A stretch of DNA of 64,000 nt from Amphiura filiformis (GCF_039555335.1 NC_092642.1:35190181-35254180), one strand, 5' to 3'; counted from the stretch's first letter, positions 19,804-30,800 are shown. Notes: a model not told the origin generated them from the sequence alone. A program made the numbers and translations.

Positions 19804-20577
19804 ATGGCAGGTCGTGATTTTTACGTTACATTACCAAGTGACAATTCTTTGAATATATTTCCAAATAACACACCAGGGAATTTCAAAACAAGATTGGCTG
19901 CCCCTATACAACTAAGGGGTCGATGGGAGGTAGCTCTGACAGAAATAACTTACACTCATACATTTTTCAACGTGGCTAGAAACATGGCCTCTGTATTGTA
20001 TATACACGATGCAACCACGGCAGAGTTTTCCACGGAATTTAAGTTACCAGAAGGTTTTTACAATAACAAACAACTTATTCACGAAGTCAACAAAGGTATA
20101 AAGAGAGCCGCCGAGCCCGATGATATTAAAGTCTTCTTCAAGGAGCGTAATTATTCTAGGAGATGTAGAGCAGATATTGGGGATCCAACCAGCTCAGTAA
20201 TCTTGAGCAAACAGTTAGCCAGACAATTGGGATATAGAAGAAATGAAATCACACTAGAAAATAGTGATGGTATAGATACAATAGATGTAAACAGAGGATA
20301 CCATGTGTTTTATTTGTACAGTGATATAGTTGATTCGACTATTGTTGGTGATGATCATGTTCCATTGTTAAGAACAATTGCAGTTCCACATGGTGAAATT
20401 GGTGAAGTTATTACAAAATCATACGACCATCTTCACTACATCCCACTAAAGACAAACGATATTGAGACAATTGAAATCAATATAAGTAATGGTTTTGGCG
20501 ATGTTGTCTCATTCGGAGGTGGGATTGTTATTGCGAAGCTACACTTTAGACAGAGGTCAGAGTTGAACAGATTCTAA
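19804..20577 (+). CDS. Polinton penton / minor capsid protein (PX-like)
   Basis: 257 residues, starting 31 bases after the integrase stop. The N terminus AGRDFYVTLPSDNS, then NTPGNFKTRLAAPI and GRWEVALTEITY, is the characteristic start of the single-jelly-roll penton protein of Polintons, which occupies capsid vertices. Predicted mostly beta. It lies directly upstream of the other virion genes. Confidence 0.8.
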   Translation: MAGRDFYVTLPSDNSLNIFPNNTPGNFKTRLAAPIQLRGRWEVALTEITYTHTFFNVARNMASVLYIHDATTAEFSTEFKLPEGFYNNKQLIHEVNKGIKRAAEPDDIKVFFKERNYSRRCRADIGDPTSSVILSKQLARQLGYRRNEITLENSDGIDTIDVNRGYHVFYLYSDIVDSTIVGDDHVPLLRTIAVPHGEIGEVITKSYDHLHYIPLKTNDIETIEINISNGFGDVVSFGGGIVIAKLHFRQRSELNRF

Positions 20578-20579
20578 TC

Positions 20580-20951
20580 ATGCACACACACCCATACCAG
20601 AGCTCGTCGTTTTACGACACATACTATATGAATCAAGTTGGAACTGGAATTCCAGTGTATCATGGAAGTCAACAGTATGGTTATGGATTGGGAAATATTT
20701 TGGGAGGTCTCTTTAGATCTGCCTTACCCTTCTTAAAACGAGGTGCCAAGGCTGTAGGCAAAACAGTTTTAGAAAGTGGAGCTGACATCCTCCAAGATGC
20801 CTTGAGTGGTAAAAATATTAAGTCATCCGTGAAAAGCAGAGCAAAACAGGCTGCAAAAAAAATTAGGTTCTCAGGCTGTACGGCAAGCACGATCTGCATC
20901 ACAACGTGGTGGTCACAGAACCACCATGAGCCGAGGTGTTGGTATAAATAG
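20580..20951 (+). CDS. Polinton small virion protein (pVI/core-like)
   Basis: It starts 2 bases after the penton stop. A Tyr/Ser-rich N terminus leads to a Gly-rich amphipathic stretch (GYGLGNILGGLFRSALPFL) and then Lys/Arg-rich sequence. In adenoviruses and related elements such proteins are capsid-associated, membrane-active or DNA-binding. Position between penton and major capsid genes supports a virion role; the exact homology is uncertain. Confidence 0.6.
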   Translation: MHTHPYQSSSFYDTYYMNQVGTGIPVYHGSQQYGYGLGNILGGLFRSALPFLKRGAKAVGKTVLESGADILQDALSGKNIKSSVKSRAKQAAKKIRFSGCTASTICITTWWSQNHHEPRCWYK

Positions 20952-21057
20952 GAGACGACCTACAACAAATGTCATTCGACGTAAAGTTGGCAAGAGGAAC
21001 AGATTCAGAGAACCTGACATATTTGGATACTAATCATTTTTACACCGAGAAGACATA

Positions 21058-22392
21058 ATGGCATTTATTCACGATCAGAGTTGTGAATGTACCCTATCAC
21101 AGTTAGATCTGTTTACAGTACCACCAACCCAAACAAGCATAATGAACGGAAAGTGGACGGAATTTTTCCCCATCACCACTTTGAATTCTGACACAGCACC
21201 TATTGAGTTCAACATTGACGGTACGGATGAATATGTTGATCTTAGTAGTACAATACTACAGATAAAAGCTAAACTTGTTAAAGCTGACGGAACAAACTTA
21301 GCAGATGGTGAAACTGTAGGACCTGTGAATTTGTTCATGCAGAGTTTATTCTCCCAGTTGGATGTATCCCTTAATGGGATGTTGGTATCGCAGTCTAGCA
21401 GCACGTATGGGTACAGAGCCTATCTTGAAACACTTTTGAACTACAGCAAAGACACGCAACAATCACAAATGACTGCTTCCTTGATGTACAAAGATACAGC
21501 TGGAAAGATGAATGTTGCCAATCCATTAACGGATTCACCTGACGATAACAAGGGTCTCAAGAAACGTGCTACGTTTTCAGCTGGGAGTAAGGTCATAGAC
21601 ATGTCGGGTCCCCTTCATGCTGATATTTGCTTTCAAGGCAAGTATCTACTCAACAATGTGGACCTTAAATTGAAGCTACATCGAGCTAAAGAATCATTTT
21701 GCTTGATGAGTTCAACCAACAACCCCGCTTACAAAGTGAAAATTGTTGGAGCCTCGCTACTAGTCAGAAGAGTAACTCTCAACCCTGGTATAGTGTTAGC
21801 ACACGCTAAAGCTCTCGAGAGGGGGACCGCCAAGTATCCAGTGTCCCGAGTGCAGATCAAATCATTCACAATACCTGCTGGCGACCTTTCCATAACGAAG
21901 GAGGGGTTATTTACGGGGCAAATTCCCAAAAGAATTGTGGTTGGACTTGTATCAAACAATGCTTTCAACGGATCGTACACTCAAAATCCATATAACTTTC
22001 AAAACTTTTCATTGAACAAGTGCGGCGTATACGTGGATGGTGTACAACTACCCCTACGACCTTTGACCCCAAAGTACCTTGCTGATGGTGGTCAGGAGTA
22101 CATTCTGAACTATCAAACACTATACACTGGACTCAACAAACTCTACAAAGATTTTGGTGGTATCATAGACAGGGACGACTACAGTTCTGGGTATGCTTTG
22201 ATGGGATTTGATTTCACACCAGACATATCATCCAGCACGCACTTTCAACTGCGAAAGAATGGATCTATACGCTTGGAATTGGGCTTTGCAGATATCTTAC
22301 CAGAAACAGTGAACGTTATCATATATGCTGAGTTTGAGAATATGATTGAGATTGACAGATCACGAAACGTGTTATATGATCAAGCTTCGTAA
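21058..22392 (+). CDS. Polinton major capsid protein, double jelly-roll (PY-like)
   Basis: 444 residues. The opening (LSQLDLFTVPPTQTSI, GKWTEFFPI) and later STYGYRAYLETLLNY are typical of the Polinton major capsid protein, often annotated in animal genomes as F54H12.2-like. It is expected to fold as a double jelly-roll and form the capsid hexons. Length fits the family. The gene follows the small virion gene and precedes the protease, as usual. Confidence 0.9.
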   Translation: MAFIHDQSCECTLSQLDLFTVPPTQTSIMNGKWTEFFPITTLNSDTAPIEFNIDGTDEYVDLSSTILQIKAKLVKADGTNLADGETVGPVNLFMQSLFSQLDVSLNGMLVSQSSSTYGYRAYLETLLNYSKDTQQSQMTASLMYKDTAGKMNVANPLTDSPDDNKGLKKRATFSAGSKVIDMSGPLHADICFQGKYLLNNVDLKLKLHRAKESFCLMSSTNNPAYKVKIVGASLLVRRVTLNPGIVLAHAKALERGTAKYPVSRVQIKSFTIPAGDLSITKEGLFTGQIPKRIVVGLVSNNAFNGSYTQNPYNFQNFSLNKCGVYVDGVQLPLRPLTPKYLADGGQEYILNYQTLYTGLNKLYKDFGGIIDRDDYSSGYALMGFDFTPDISSSTHFQLRKNGSIRLELGFADILPETVNVIIYAEFENMIEIDRSRNVLYDQAS

Positions 22393-22450
22393 CATTTTGA
22401 ACTTTTGAAGATTGAACTTTTGAGAAAAAAAAAAAAGTGTATAGAATACA

Positions 22451-22975
22451 ATGAATACATTTGAATTGCAACAGGTTCTTGAAAATGATTCATTTGCTAA
22501 ATCACAGTTTATTGGTGTATTTGCTTCTAATCAATTACCAAGATCACAATTGAAATTACCCATAGCATGTATTGTAAATGTTGATCCTTCAAACAAACCG
22601 GGATCTCATTGGGTAGCTATTTATGTCAACCATCATGGTGTAGGGGAATTTTTTGATTCCTATGGTCATCCACCACAAAAATATGGCCAAAGTTTTATAG
22701 ATTTTTTGAAAAGGAATAGCAAGAGATGGGATTTTAACAGAGTAGCATTGCAGGGAGCATTTTCAACAACCTGTGGACAATACTGTTTGTTTTATTTGTT
22801 GCATAAATGTAGAAATAAATCGTTAAAGTATATCACTGATATGTTTACATCCGATAAAGATTTAAATGATCACCTTGTAAACAATTTCATCAGGGGTAAA
22901 TATAGTATTCCTACGTACGTGTATGATAAAGATATGTTGTTAAACCAAATAGCTAAAGCATTGGTAGAAATGTAA
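22451..22975 (+). CDS. Polinton adenain-like cysteine protease
   Basis: 174 residues. The C5/Ulp1-type active site is clear: His in GSHWVAIYV (53), Asp in FFDSYG (69), Gln in ALQG (101) and Cys in TTCGQYC (108). Such proteases mature virion proteins of adenoviruses and Polintons. It closes the rightward virion cluster; AATAAA near 23026 is a plausible polyadenylation signal. Confidence 0.92.
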   Translation: MNTFELQQVLENDSFAKSQFIGVFASNQLPRSQLKLPIACIVNVDPSNKPGSHWVAIYVNHHGVGEFFDSYGHPPQKYGQSFIDFLKRNSKRWDFNRVALQGAFSTTCGQYCLFYLLHKCRNKSLKYITDMFTSDKDLNDHLVNNFIRGKYSIPTYVYDKDMLLNQIAKALVEM

Positions 22976-23531
22976 TGTTTGTAATATAAATATGTTAAAT
23001 GTATTTTAACACAAATAGATGTGTAAATAAAGTAAAGACAGTAGACTAGTAAAATACGTTGAAGATGTTGTTTTATTAATAAACTATATCATTGTAAGAT
23101 ACACACATATTTTGTTTTAATATTTGTCTTATTATCTGTTGTGATTATACTAAAGAAAATACACCCTTATGATTAAATAAACCCATAGATTCCACAAAGA
23201 CACACATAACCCAAACACATACACGTATTATATACATAAATTATTCCGATCTATACTATTTTACAGGTATATATACTATTGTATTAATTCAATACTTAAC
23301 CATGTTAACGTAATATGGTATTATCTTTATATTTATCTTATTATGACATCGACATTTATTACCTCACAAAATACATATATAGTCAACCAATATACTTTAA
23401 TTAAGGTCAGCAAGACTAATTGGTTTTTAAACAATATTTGAATATTGCCAAATATTTTCTGAATAATTAGTACAAGTTTGATATTTAAATACTTAATACA
23501 TACATAATCATCAGATATGTGCACAATATAT
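22976..23531. other. Convergent intergenic region of the Polinton
   Basis: AT-rich sequence between the rightward and leftward gene blocks. AATAAA (plus, near 23026) and TTTTATT (minus-strand AATAAAA, near 23072) would end the two transcript sets. No gene seen. Confidence 0.5.
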
Positions 23532-24338
23532 TTACAACTTTTCCCATCTTACTCGTGAGGATGCTTGCTTTCTAGCCCTCTTTGACTTTTTAGAAATAGA
23601 CGTAGTGGGAACTCTAGATTTTCTTTGCTCTTTAGGAGGTGTTGGTAGAAATCTGATGGAGTCATCCAACTCTCCTTGTAACACCTTTTGTTTAAACTCC
23701 TGAATTAAATTCCGTTTTTGCGGATTCCCAATAACATACTCAGGTATATTTACACTGGCTAAACCCCTAGAAAATTCACGCCAACCAGTTGGAGACACTT
23801 CTTGTTCTTTAGGTCGTACAATATCATACAATAGATCTGCTATATTAGATCCCTCAATTGTTTGTCCTTTAAAGAGTACTTCATTATTATTGTTCCAACT
23901 AAGTACATTTGGATTTCTTGAAACAACATTCAATATTTTCTCAGATCTTGCTCTATAGTTTTTAGGAATTAATTTCAATACATCTTCAGAAGTAGTAACA
24001 CGTTCCACATCTCCTACAGCTCCTTCCTCCGGTAATTCCTCGGGTGAATCAGGTTCTCCGGGTGGTCCTCCTAGAGGATCAATGTTTTTATTGTCAATCA
24101 CACTAATTGAATATGGTTTTCTAGTTTGCTTGCGAAATGTTAAATATTTCTTCAAAATTTCCTCGTAAAGTAATGCTTTATCAAAGTCAGACATATCTTG
24201 CCGTTGCATTATTCCAGATAATTCATTGTCCAAAGTTGACATCTTCTTACTAGCAGGTCGTTGATCGGATGTGTGACTCGCCTTCAATTGATCAACCATC
24301 TCGACTGGAACCACGGCCATCTTACGTGTAAAATTCAT
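23532..24338 (-). CDS. Polinton protein of unknown function (268 aa)
   Basis: A charged protein with an N-terminal helical part (LSGIMQRQDMSDFDKALLYE), a Pro/Glu-rich linker, and a domain near residues 130-220 with VVSRNPNVLSWNNNNEVLFK and SNIADLLYDIVRP. The C terminus is Lys/Arg/Ser-rich. I recall similar proteins beside the ATPase in other animal Polintons but know no function. It lies 13 bases after the next leftward gene, suggesting one transcript. Confidence 0.7.
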   Translation of the reverse strand: MNFTRKMAVVPVEMVDQLKASHTSDQRPASKKMSTLDNELSGIMQRQDMSDFDKALLYEEILKKYLTFRKQTRKPYSISVIDNKNIDPLGGPPGEPDSPEELPEEGAVGDVERVTTSEDVLKLIPKNYRARSEKILNVVSRNPNVLSWNNNNEVLFKGQTIEGSNIADLLYDIVRPKEQEVSPTGWREFSRGLASVNIPEYVIGNPQKRNLIQEFKQKVLQGELDDSIRFLPTPPKEQRKSRVPTTSISKKSKRARKQASSRVRWEKL

Positions 24339-24351
24339 AATTCAAAAGTAT

Positions 24352-24687
24352 CTACTTCAGTAGAAGACTTGCAATTGTTGGTACAATAGCTTTTAGCAAA
24401 ACACCAAGAAAACCACCACGCTGTATCAAGATATTTTTTTTAGAGTTCAAAGATTTCTTTTTATCCGCGAGTGATCGAAGAGTGCGTTTATGACGAGAGA
24501 GTTGTCTTTTCTGAGCCGGAGTAAGAGCAACATTGCCCTTTAAAGTATTTAGAGCTATTTCAGCAATAGCTTTGATGAGTATAGGATCTGCAGTTTTGAT
24601 AATAGCATTACGCTGCTTTGCATTACATCGTGAGAGTACTTTTAAGAAGTCACCACGTTGCTTCACAGTCTGAGACATGTTGAACAC
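24352..24687 (-). CDS. Polinton small basic protein
   Basis: 111 residues, very basic, with a central run (SRHKRTLRSLADKKKSL) and a hydrophobic end (GGFLGVLLKAIVPTIASLLL). A DNA-binding or core role with membrane contact is possible. It lies between the ATPase and the 268-residue gene, all leftward and closely spaced. Confidence 0.65.
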   Translation of the reverse strand: MFNMSQTVKQRGDFLKVLSRCNAKQRNAIIKTADPILIKAIAEIALNTLKGNVALTPAQKRQLSRHKRTLRSLADKKKSLNSKKNILIQRGGFLGVLLKAIVPTIASLLLK

Positions 24688-24723
24688 TGAATAGTTGTAG
24701 CAATTGAACCTGTTTATTAAAGT

Positions 24724-25365
24724 TCAATTTTTAGGAACATAAACAAATGGCGTCTGACCTGGTAAAATGTTTGTGCGCAGACGGAAGTTGTCCGGTGTAC
24801 CCGGTTTTAAGTCTATAAGTAAGTAAGAATATGGCTCTCTGGTTGCATCTTCAAAACTCTCTTGTAAATATTTAGGTTTGGTTGGAAACATTTGTCTAGC
24901 CAGGTAACTGATTTGCGATCTGTCTCTTGGATTTTTAAAGAGCACAAAGTAATGAGAGTTTAAACTCATCGTGCGTGTGTGTTTTCCTTGCTGGAATAAG
25001 TTCTGAGTTATGAAAATAACTGAAAGGTTTTTGTGATGACTACCTTTAGTAAACATGTTGACCATTCGTACATCGTTGGACAGTTCGCTCATCAAATCAT
25101 CCAAAATCAACAAATTGTTTACTCTTGGGTCAAACTGGCTTTCAATAGCATCAGGGAGTCCTTCAACAAATTGTATTTGCGGAATTGTTTTACTCATTTC
25201 AGTATAAGCGGGTTGATATTGTGCGTAACACCAAATGATAACATCCGGAGGTGGTGTGATAGTCTGATCAGCATTCTCTAACAGTTTCTTAACAAAGAAC
25301 GTTTTTCCACTGCCACTCATTGCCGCTACAATTGCTGTAAATGGGGCTTTCAACCTCAAGTCCAT
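24724..25365 (-). CDS. Polinton genome-packaging ATPase (FtsK/HerA, A32-like)
   Basis: 213 residues. Walker A is MSGSGKT at 16-22 and Walker B is LLILDDL at 85-91. A sensor-type FITQNLFQQGKH follows. This is the FtsK/HerA-type packaging motor shared by Polintons, virophages and large DNA viruses. Length is usual for the family. Confidence 0.92.
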   Translation of the reverse strand: MDLRLKAPFTAIVAAMSGSGKTFFVKKLLENADQTITPPPDVIIWCYAQYQPAYTEMSKTIPQIQFVEGLPDAIESQFDPRVNNLLILDDLMSELSNDVRMVNMFTKGSHHKNLSVIFITQNLFQQGKHTRTMSLNSHYFVLFKNPRDRSQISYLARQMFPTKPKYLQESFEDATREPYSYLLIDLKPGTPDNFRLRTNILPGQTPFVYVPKN

Positions 25366-25513
25366 ATTGTCTGTTGCGCTTCACAATTCAAACTGAGTTT
25401 CTGCTGATCAAAGTAGGATAGTTAAAGCATTTGTACATGAAAAGCAAATCACAAGTATTGTATTTCTAGATAGTTATTGATAAAACTTTAAAAAACAACC
25501 AATGATATATCAT

Positions 25514-28500
25514 CTATTCAAAAATATATCCGTGAGGATAGCTGTCAAAACCCTTCTCTAGTATACGTTTATTGAAAACCTTTCTGTACTTTTTACTCAT
25601 AGGTTTATTGTGTATTGTTATAGTTGACATGTTGCGAACTATCTGATGCTCGTTATGAACAACGATCTCTTGTTGACCTTCACCTAAAACCATTGCCTTG
25701 ATAGAATCAAAGTTAATCTGTTGAGAAGCATGAAAGTTAAGCGTGAAACCTCTAACTTTTGATACTGTTTCTCCCGATTTCAATCTATACGTATAATTTT
25801 TACTACCAGCACTTATAAATTCTTCCATTTCATCATCACCTGAAATTTCGTTGGTGAGATCTCCGAGATAATTTCCTAACAGGGGCTCATATTCACCAGG
25901 AGGGGGGTTTTTTTTAGACACAAAAATCACGGAATCAGTGTCATAATAGCATACCCTTCTTTGAAGAGCTTTTAGATATTTATACAATTGAAGGCGCGCT
26001 AATGAGGTAGTCCAAGCAGCAATGACGACGTTAGTGTGTTTTGATGGAAGTACAAATTCATTCGCTTTGGTGAAATGAAGTTGCGCACAATCGTCAGATA
26101 TGAATCTTACATCGTGCACTTCATACTCGGGTGAATCTAAGTGATACCAAAGTTGGCCTATGTTTTCAACGTACCTTTTGCTGGGTAGATTATTTCTCTG
26201 TCCAAACTTACCGTATAAGCTATTCAAACACATTTTTGAAGTGGCTCTTAAACCTGGATTAACTTTGATCTTGTCGGGTCTAAGCGCTATACCTTGATGT
26301 TGTAAATAATCACTAACATAATCTTCTCTTTCTTTGTCTGTGACGCAGTCCTTGGGATATCCACCACTCTCTTGTTTGTATCTCAAAAAGGTGGATATGT
26401 ATCGTTTAAAAAGATCCCTTGATTTGTTCTTAAAGTGCCATACCTGGTGAATCCGTTGTATCAAATACCCTTCCCTTACAGCTTCTTCAAGTTCAATGGT
26501 AGTATACGTACCTGTCCACTGTCGTTTTTCAACATCGTGTGAGCATTTGCGGATTATATAACTCTCATCCTTTTCCACTTTAGGGGATGTATTTATTTCA
26601 CCGCATGTTCGACATAATGTAAATAGTAACTTGTTATTACATCTAAAGGGTAGTACTGGATGATATAGATTTTGAGGAGGGAGCACTGTCACTTTTGCAA
26701 GGCCAAAGTAAGACGATATGTTTTGATCCGCTGGATCTGTGATGATCTCGTGTTTTCCTACAGGGAAGTCCATATCATACATTGTAAATGGATAGAGGCT
26801 GGTTACATCATAATATCTTAAGAGCTCATCCTCTTTTGCCTTGTAATATAATTTTGTTGCCCCTGTACGACCGCCAAAATACGCATCTCGGGGCTTTAGG
26901 GGTTCCTGATAGTTGAAATCTCGAAGAATGTGTTGTACACGTTCATCCTTCAACATCTCATCAAATTCGTCTTCCCAAATAGCAATCACTTTGTAACCAG
27001 CCTGTTCTATCTCTCGTTTTCTATCCATAGTATCAAGATTAAGCTCCCCCATAGTACGACCTACCTTTTTGTTCAAGGTTTTAGACTTGTACTTTCTCAG
27101 ATTTCCATGCCAATAGTCTCCCATGAAACTAAAAACGGTTTTCCCATGTATACCATCTACCCTATACTTACCTAATATCTTCACTTCTTTCCCCCGACCA
27201 TAATGTTGTATTTGTATATTTCTGGTTTGTTCTTGATAGTAAAGCCATTGCAAGGCTTTTTTTGATTGCAAAGTGTTTCCAACAAACCCATCTGGAGGAA
27301 GAATAGCGATCGATTTTTCAGGCATGAAGTTACGTCTGTAGATATAACTACATGCTGAGGCAATTGTTATACATGTTTTGAAAACATCAACTCCACAGTC
27401 ACCCACTACATTTTCATTGATCGATGCTTCCATGAAAATGTCCCTAAATTTCAAACAACCCTGAGTTAGTATCGTGACATCACTAACACAGTATTCACGC
27501 AATTCTTCCTGCAGATGAAATTGTATACCCGCGTCTTTTTGTTTCTTATACCACTCAAGGAATGATTTCCTTGCGTCCGGTTTCATTGATGATGCTCCAT
27601 ACGCTTCTATTGGGGGTAGTTCACCTATATAATCTTGATGCTCTGGAGTATTCCAAAAATATGGGAAGTAACCTTTTTTAAGTTCTGTAAGTTGAAATGT
27701 TTTGGGAAATTGACTTAGTGGCATCGTGCAAAAGTTGTGAGAGTCTATCATTTTTAGGTTTATGGCTTGTATTTTCAAACACATGATTTTACCACCTGTA
27801 AAGATTACGTCCGGAAGCACACCTTTGCATTTTAAAAATTCATTTAAAGCAAAAATATTGTCGTAAGCCTTACCGTTATGACTTATTACTATGGTATCTT
27901 GGTTATAGTCTGACAATAGAAATTTGGCAAACTCTGCCTTGGTGTTTGGTCCTTGGAAAATTTTCTGTCTCTCTTTTCCACATCTACAACTATCAACGGG
28001 GTATTTCACATCTACCTCACTCTCGGCTTCTTCATTGGGGTTGAGAATTACGTAACTTTCATCTCTGGGAGTTTGATCCTTTTCATTACGCAAACAAACC
28101 TCACATCTCCACTGACACACGCATAGGTTAGGTACATGTTCATCATTTTGGAACATACTCTCAAAGTCAAAGAAGATATATTTATAATTTTGACCTTTCT
28201 TATCAACTTTCGTTGATATTGCATCATACTCCATCTCATCATCATCACTATCTGGACAATCATCCAAGTCCAACTCATCGTCATCTTTGGTATTCTCATC
28301 TTCTTTATTTTCTATATGTTTTGGTTTCTTTTTACCTTTTTGTTCCGTATCTGATGCAATTTTACGTATGTAACACACGTGATCGGGTGGGTAAATACCA
28401 TTGCATATGAAACACGAAACCTCATCACATTGGTGTTTCGTCAAACGGGAATCATTGTCATCACGATCATCTTCATTTTGATACTTTTTCTTGTTATAAG

Positions 28501-30277
28501 TGACTCCACAGTCTTTACACTTTTTGTACAAATCACAGACACTTACCTTTTTCTTCTTACTCTTCATCAAATGGTTTGAAAGACACTTAATGGATTTGAA
28601 ATGCCTATTACACATATTGCAGTACTTTAAATTTTGTTCTTGAATGACAGTTTGACATTTAACATTACGCAGATGAAATGCAAGACTTTGTTCCGAGTTG
28701 AAGTATCTGTTACAGTTTGTGCATCTCAAATCACCATCGCAATTGTCCTTACGACATCTTTGACACGTGTTAAGACATTGATGTTTACCCTTCTCTTGAT
28801 AACCTTTGTTACAATGTGGACAATAATAGTTTTTACAAAGAAAGCCTGTTATACTGTTGATAGCATGATAATGATTATCAACGTGCAACACATGTAATTG
28901 TTTTTCTGAGGTTGGAGATCCAACATAAATTTGTTTGTTCTTTGGATAATCACCCATAACCCAAACATTAATCCCGTACTTTTTGGGATGTTCCCTCTCC
29001 AATACCTCTTGAAATTTAGACCACTCATTCTTACCACATAGTACACCCATCTCCACACTAGCCTTATCGTGTAACGCAAAGGCGCGCCAATATTGCTCAG
29101 GCCTACCATTTACGATCTTGTTGTATGTCTTACGATCAATTTGGTTTTCTTTCTTTTCTGACATGGCAATGGTTACGGCTAATGCCCTAGCAAAGCACAT
29201 GTCATCATTCCTGTTTTTAATAACAACTATTGCCTTCTTCTTTTGCAAATATTTTTTGATTGAGAGGGTAGTTCTCCTTGCAAAATGTCCGCCCTTTTGT
29301 TTTGGCTTATGAGACACTACTATGATTAAACGCATGTCTGCTAGGAAATGAAAATTTTCATTACTCTGAATAATTTTTTCTAATTTGGTTAGAAGGTGCT
29401 GAGCTATGTCAAATTGACTCATCTGTGCGAATGACATTGATATCGTTCTATCCAAAGATGGATTGGTCAATATTATACGTATAGAATCGTCTTGAGACAC
29501 GTTTAATTGGTCAAGAGCTCTCTCGATGGCTCTCTCAAAGAGCAGTTCGATTTGCTCTTGTATTCCTGAAAAAGAGTTAATGTTGTCTAAATTTGAAAAT
29601 GAGAGTCTGAATTCTGTTTCCGTTGAATTAAAATTTGGATGTCTTTTATGAGTTGAACGTTCCAGGTTTATGGAACGGTCCAAGTCTCTCTTGTGTCGTC
29701 TCAATTCCTCTTGAAATAACCTGTCCAGTTCTTTTTGTTTTTTGAGTTCCTGTTGTTTGGCCAAATGTTTTTCCCTCTTGTTTTTGTACATTTTTTCTTT
29801 TAGTTGTTTTTTCTTTTCTCGCTTAGTTAAAGTTTTTCTAGATTTTGCAATTTCAGCGCGCTTACGTCTTCTAATAGCTAATCGTTTTTTCCAATGAGGG
29901 ACATGTTCTTGTTTTTCTTGGTTATCTTCGACAATGGTTTTACGCGGTGAATTTCGTTTGATAGCGTTAGGTTTGTCAACAAAATCATCGTCGGAGGACC
30001 AAACAACATGTTTAGACTTTAACTTCTTCCTAGCCTGTTTATTTGATTCATCTTCCGATGAATCGCTTACACTGTAATTCGTTTTGAATTTTCGTTTCCC
30101 ATTTTTGCTTTTGCGTTTCCCTGTTTTGCTTTTGAGTTTTCTCGTTTTATTGGTTGCTTTTATAGTTTTGTCATGACCACTAGAAATACCTTGCAATTCT
30201 TCTTCGTGTACACTCTCACTATCCGTACTTTCTTCGCCCTGGGCCTTGCGGCTTGTGCCCTGGTTGTTGTCGGTCAT
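25514..30277 (-). CDS. Polinton protein-primed family B DNA polymerase
   Basis: About 1588 residues from the ATG at 30277 (an open frame extends further upstream). A long basic N terminus and a Cys/His zinc-finger-like region (CPHCNKGYQEKGKHQC; CTNCNRYFNSEQ) precede the exonuclease motifs (FFDFES; SHNGKAYDN; YCVSDVTIL). The polymerase palm follows: VTSLYPFTMYD (motif A, near 26790), KMCLNSLYGKFG (motif B, near 26220) and YYDTDSVIF (motif C, near 25940). These replicate Polinton DNA from a protein primer. The two nearest genes on the left share its strand. Confidence 0.93.
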   Translation of the reverse strand: MTDNNQGTSRKAQGEESTDSESVHEEELQGISSGHDKTIKATNKTRKLKSKTGKRKSKNGKRKFKTNYSVSDSSEDESNKQARKKLKSKHVVWSSDDDFVDKPNAIKRNSPRKTIVEDNQEKQEHVPHWKKRLAIRRRKRAEIAKSRKTLTKREKKKQLKEKMYKNKREKHLAKQQELKKQKELDRLFQEELRRHKRDLDRSINLERSTHKRHPNFNSTETEFRLSFSNLDNINSFSGIQEQIELLFERAIERALDQLNVSQDDSIRIILTNPSLDRTISMSFAQMSQFDIAQHLLTKLEKIIQSNENFHFLADMRLIIVVSHKPKQKGGHFARRTTLSIKKYLQKKKAIVVIKNRNDDMCFARALAVTIAMSEKKENQIDRKTYNKIVNGRPEQYWRAFALHDKASVEMGVLCGKNEWSKFQEVLEREHPKKYGINVWVMGDYPKNKQIYVGSPTSEKQLHVLHVDNHYHAINSITGFLCKNYYCPHCNKGYQEKGKHQCLNTCQRCRKDNCDGDLRCTNCNRYFNSEQSLAFHLRNVKCQTVIQEQNLKYCNMCNRHFKSIKCLSNHLMKSKKKKVSVCDLYKKCKDCGVTYNKKKYQNEDDRDDNDSRLTKHQCDEVSCFICNGIYPPDHVCYIRKIASDTEQKGKKKPKHIENKEDENTKDDDELDLDDCPDSDDDEMEYDAISTKVDKKGQNYKYIFFDFESMFQNDEHVPNLCVCQWRCEVCLRNEKDQTPRDESYVILNPNEEAESEVDVKYPVDSCRCGKERQKIFQGPNTKAEFAKFLLSDYNQDTIVISHNGKAYDNIFALNEFLKCKGVLPDVIFTGGKIMCLKIQAINLKMIDSHNFCTMPLSQFPKTFQLTELKKGYFPYFWNTPEHQDYIGELPPIEAYGASSMKPDARKSFLEWYKKQKDAGIQFHLQEELREYCVSDVTILTQGCLKFRDIFMEASINENVVGDCGVDVFKTCITIASACSYIYRRNFMPEKSIAILPPDGFVGNTLQSKKALQWLYYQEQTRNIQIQHYGRGKEVKILGKYRVDGIHGKTVFSFMGDYWHGNLRKYKSKTLNKKVGRTMGELNLDTMDRKREIEQAGYKVIAIWEDEFDEMLKDERVQHILRDFNYQEPLKPRDAYFGGRTGATKLYYKAKEDELLRYYDVTSLYPFTMYDMDFPVGKHEIITDPADQNISSYFGLAKVTVLPPQNLYHPVLPFRCNNKLLFTLCRTCGEINTSPKVEKDESYIIRKCSHDVEKRQWTGTYTTIELEEAVREGYLIQRIHQVWHFKNKSRDLFKRYISTFLRYKQESGGYPKDCVTDKEREDYVSDYLQHQGIALRPDKIKVNPGLRATSKMCLNSLYGKFGQRNNLPSKRYVENIGQLWYHLDSPEYEVHDVRFISDDCAQLHFTKANEFVLPSKHTNVVIAAWTTSLARLQLYKYLKALQRRVCYYDTDSVIFVSKKNPPPGEYEPLLGNYLGDLTNEISGDDEMEEFISAGSKNYTYRLKSGETVSKVRGFTLNFHASQQINFDSIKAMVLGEGQQEIVVHNEHQIVRNMSTITIHNKPMSKKYRKVFNKRILEKGFDSYPHGYIFE

Positions 30278-30452
30278 GGTCGTTACTGTGTACAACAAAA
30301 GAGCATAAAAAATAGAATTATCCAAATTGACCAAAATAAACCTTGAGCTTAACAAGCGTCCCTGACTCTTACTAATTACTATAATTATAGTTTCTGTGTT
30401 AATAAAATTAATCCTCATTTGACAACAAATAAATACATGTAATAACACTTAC

Positions 30453-30800
30453 CTTTTGTGTAAGCCTGTTTTCAAGCGCTGACAATTTTCCTTCAGCCTT
30501 CTTAATAGCTTCCTTACATATATCCGACAACCAAGTGTTTTCTACAAGCTCTTTCAAGAGTGATACAGTTAGTGGTCCTTCCAACAAAAAATATTTGTAG
30601 GCATCCGTGATACTGAACACGTCTTTCAGGTTTAGTTTTAATATGTTTAATTTAACATATATCTGTATGTATATCAGATATATCCGCTGTATATCTACTT
30701 TCGATGATGCGTCTTTAAACCAATCCACACTGTTGTTGTTGTTGCTGGTATTGTTGTACAGCTCTCTCAGATACAAACTTTTGACAATCTTTTGCTCCAT
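30453..30800 (-). CDS. Short Polinton frame upstream of the polymerase
   Basis: Begins MEQKIVKSLYL; mostly helical, no domain recognised. A consensus splice donor (AAG then GTAAGT on the minus strand) lies at its right-hand end in reading direction, so it may be a leader exon or a separate small protein. A (TA)n TATA-like tract at about 30868-30886 could be its promoter. Confidence 0.4.
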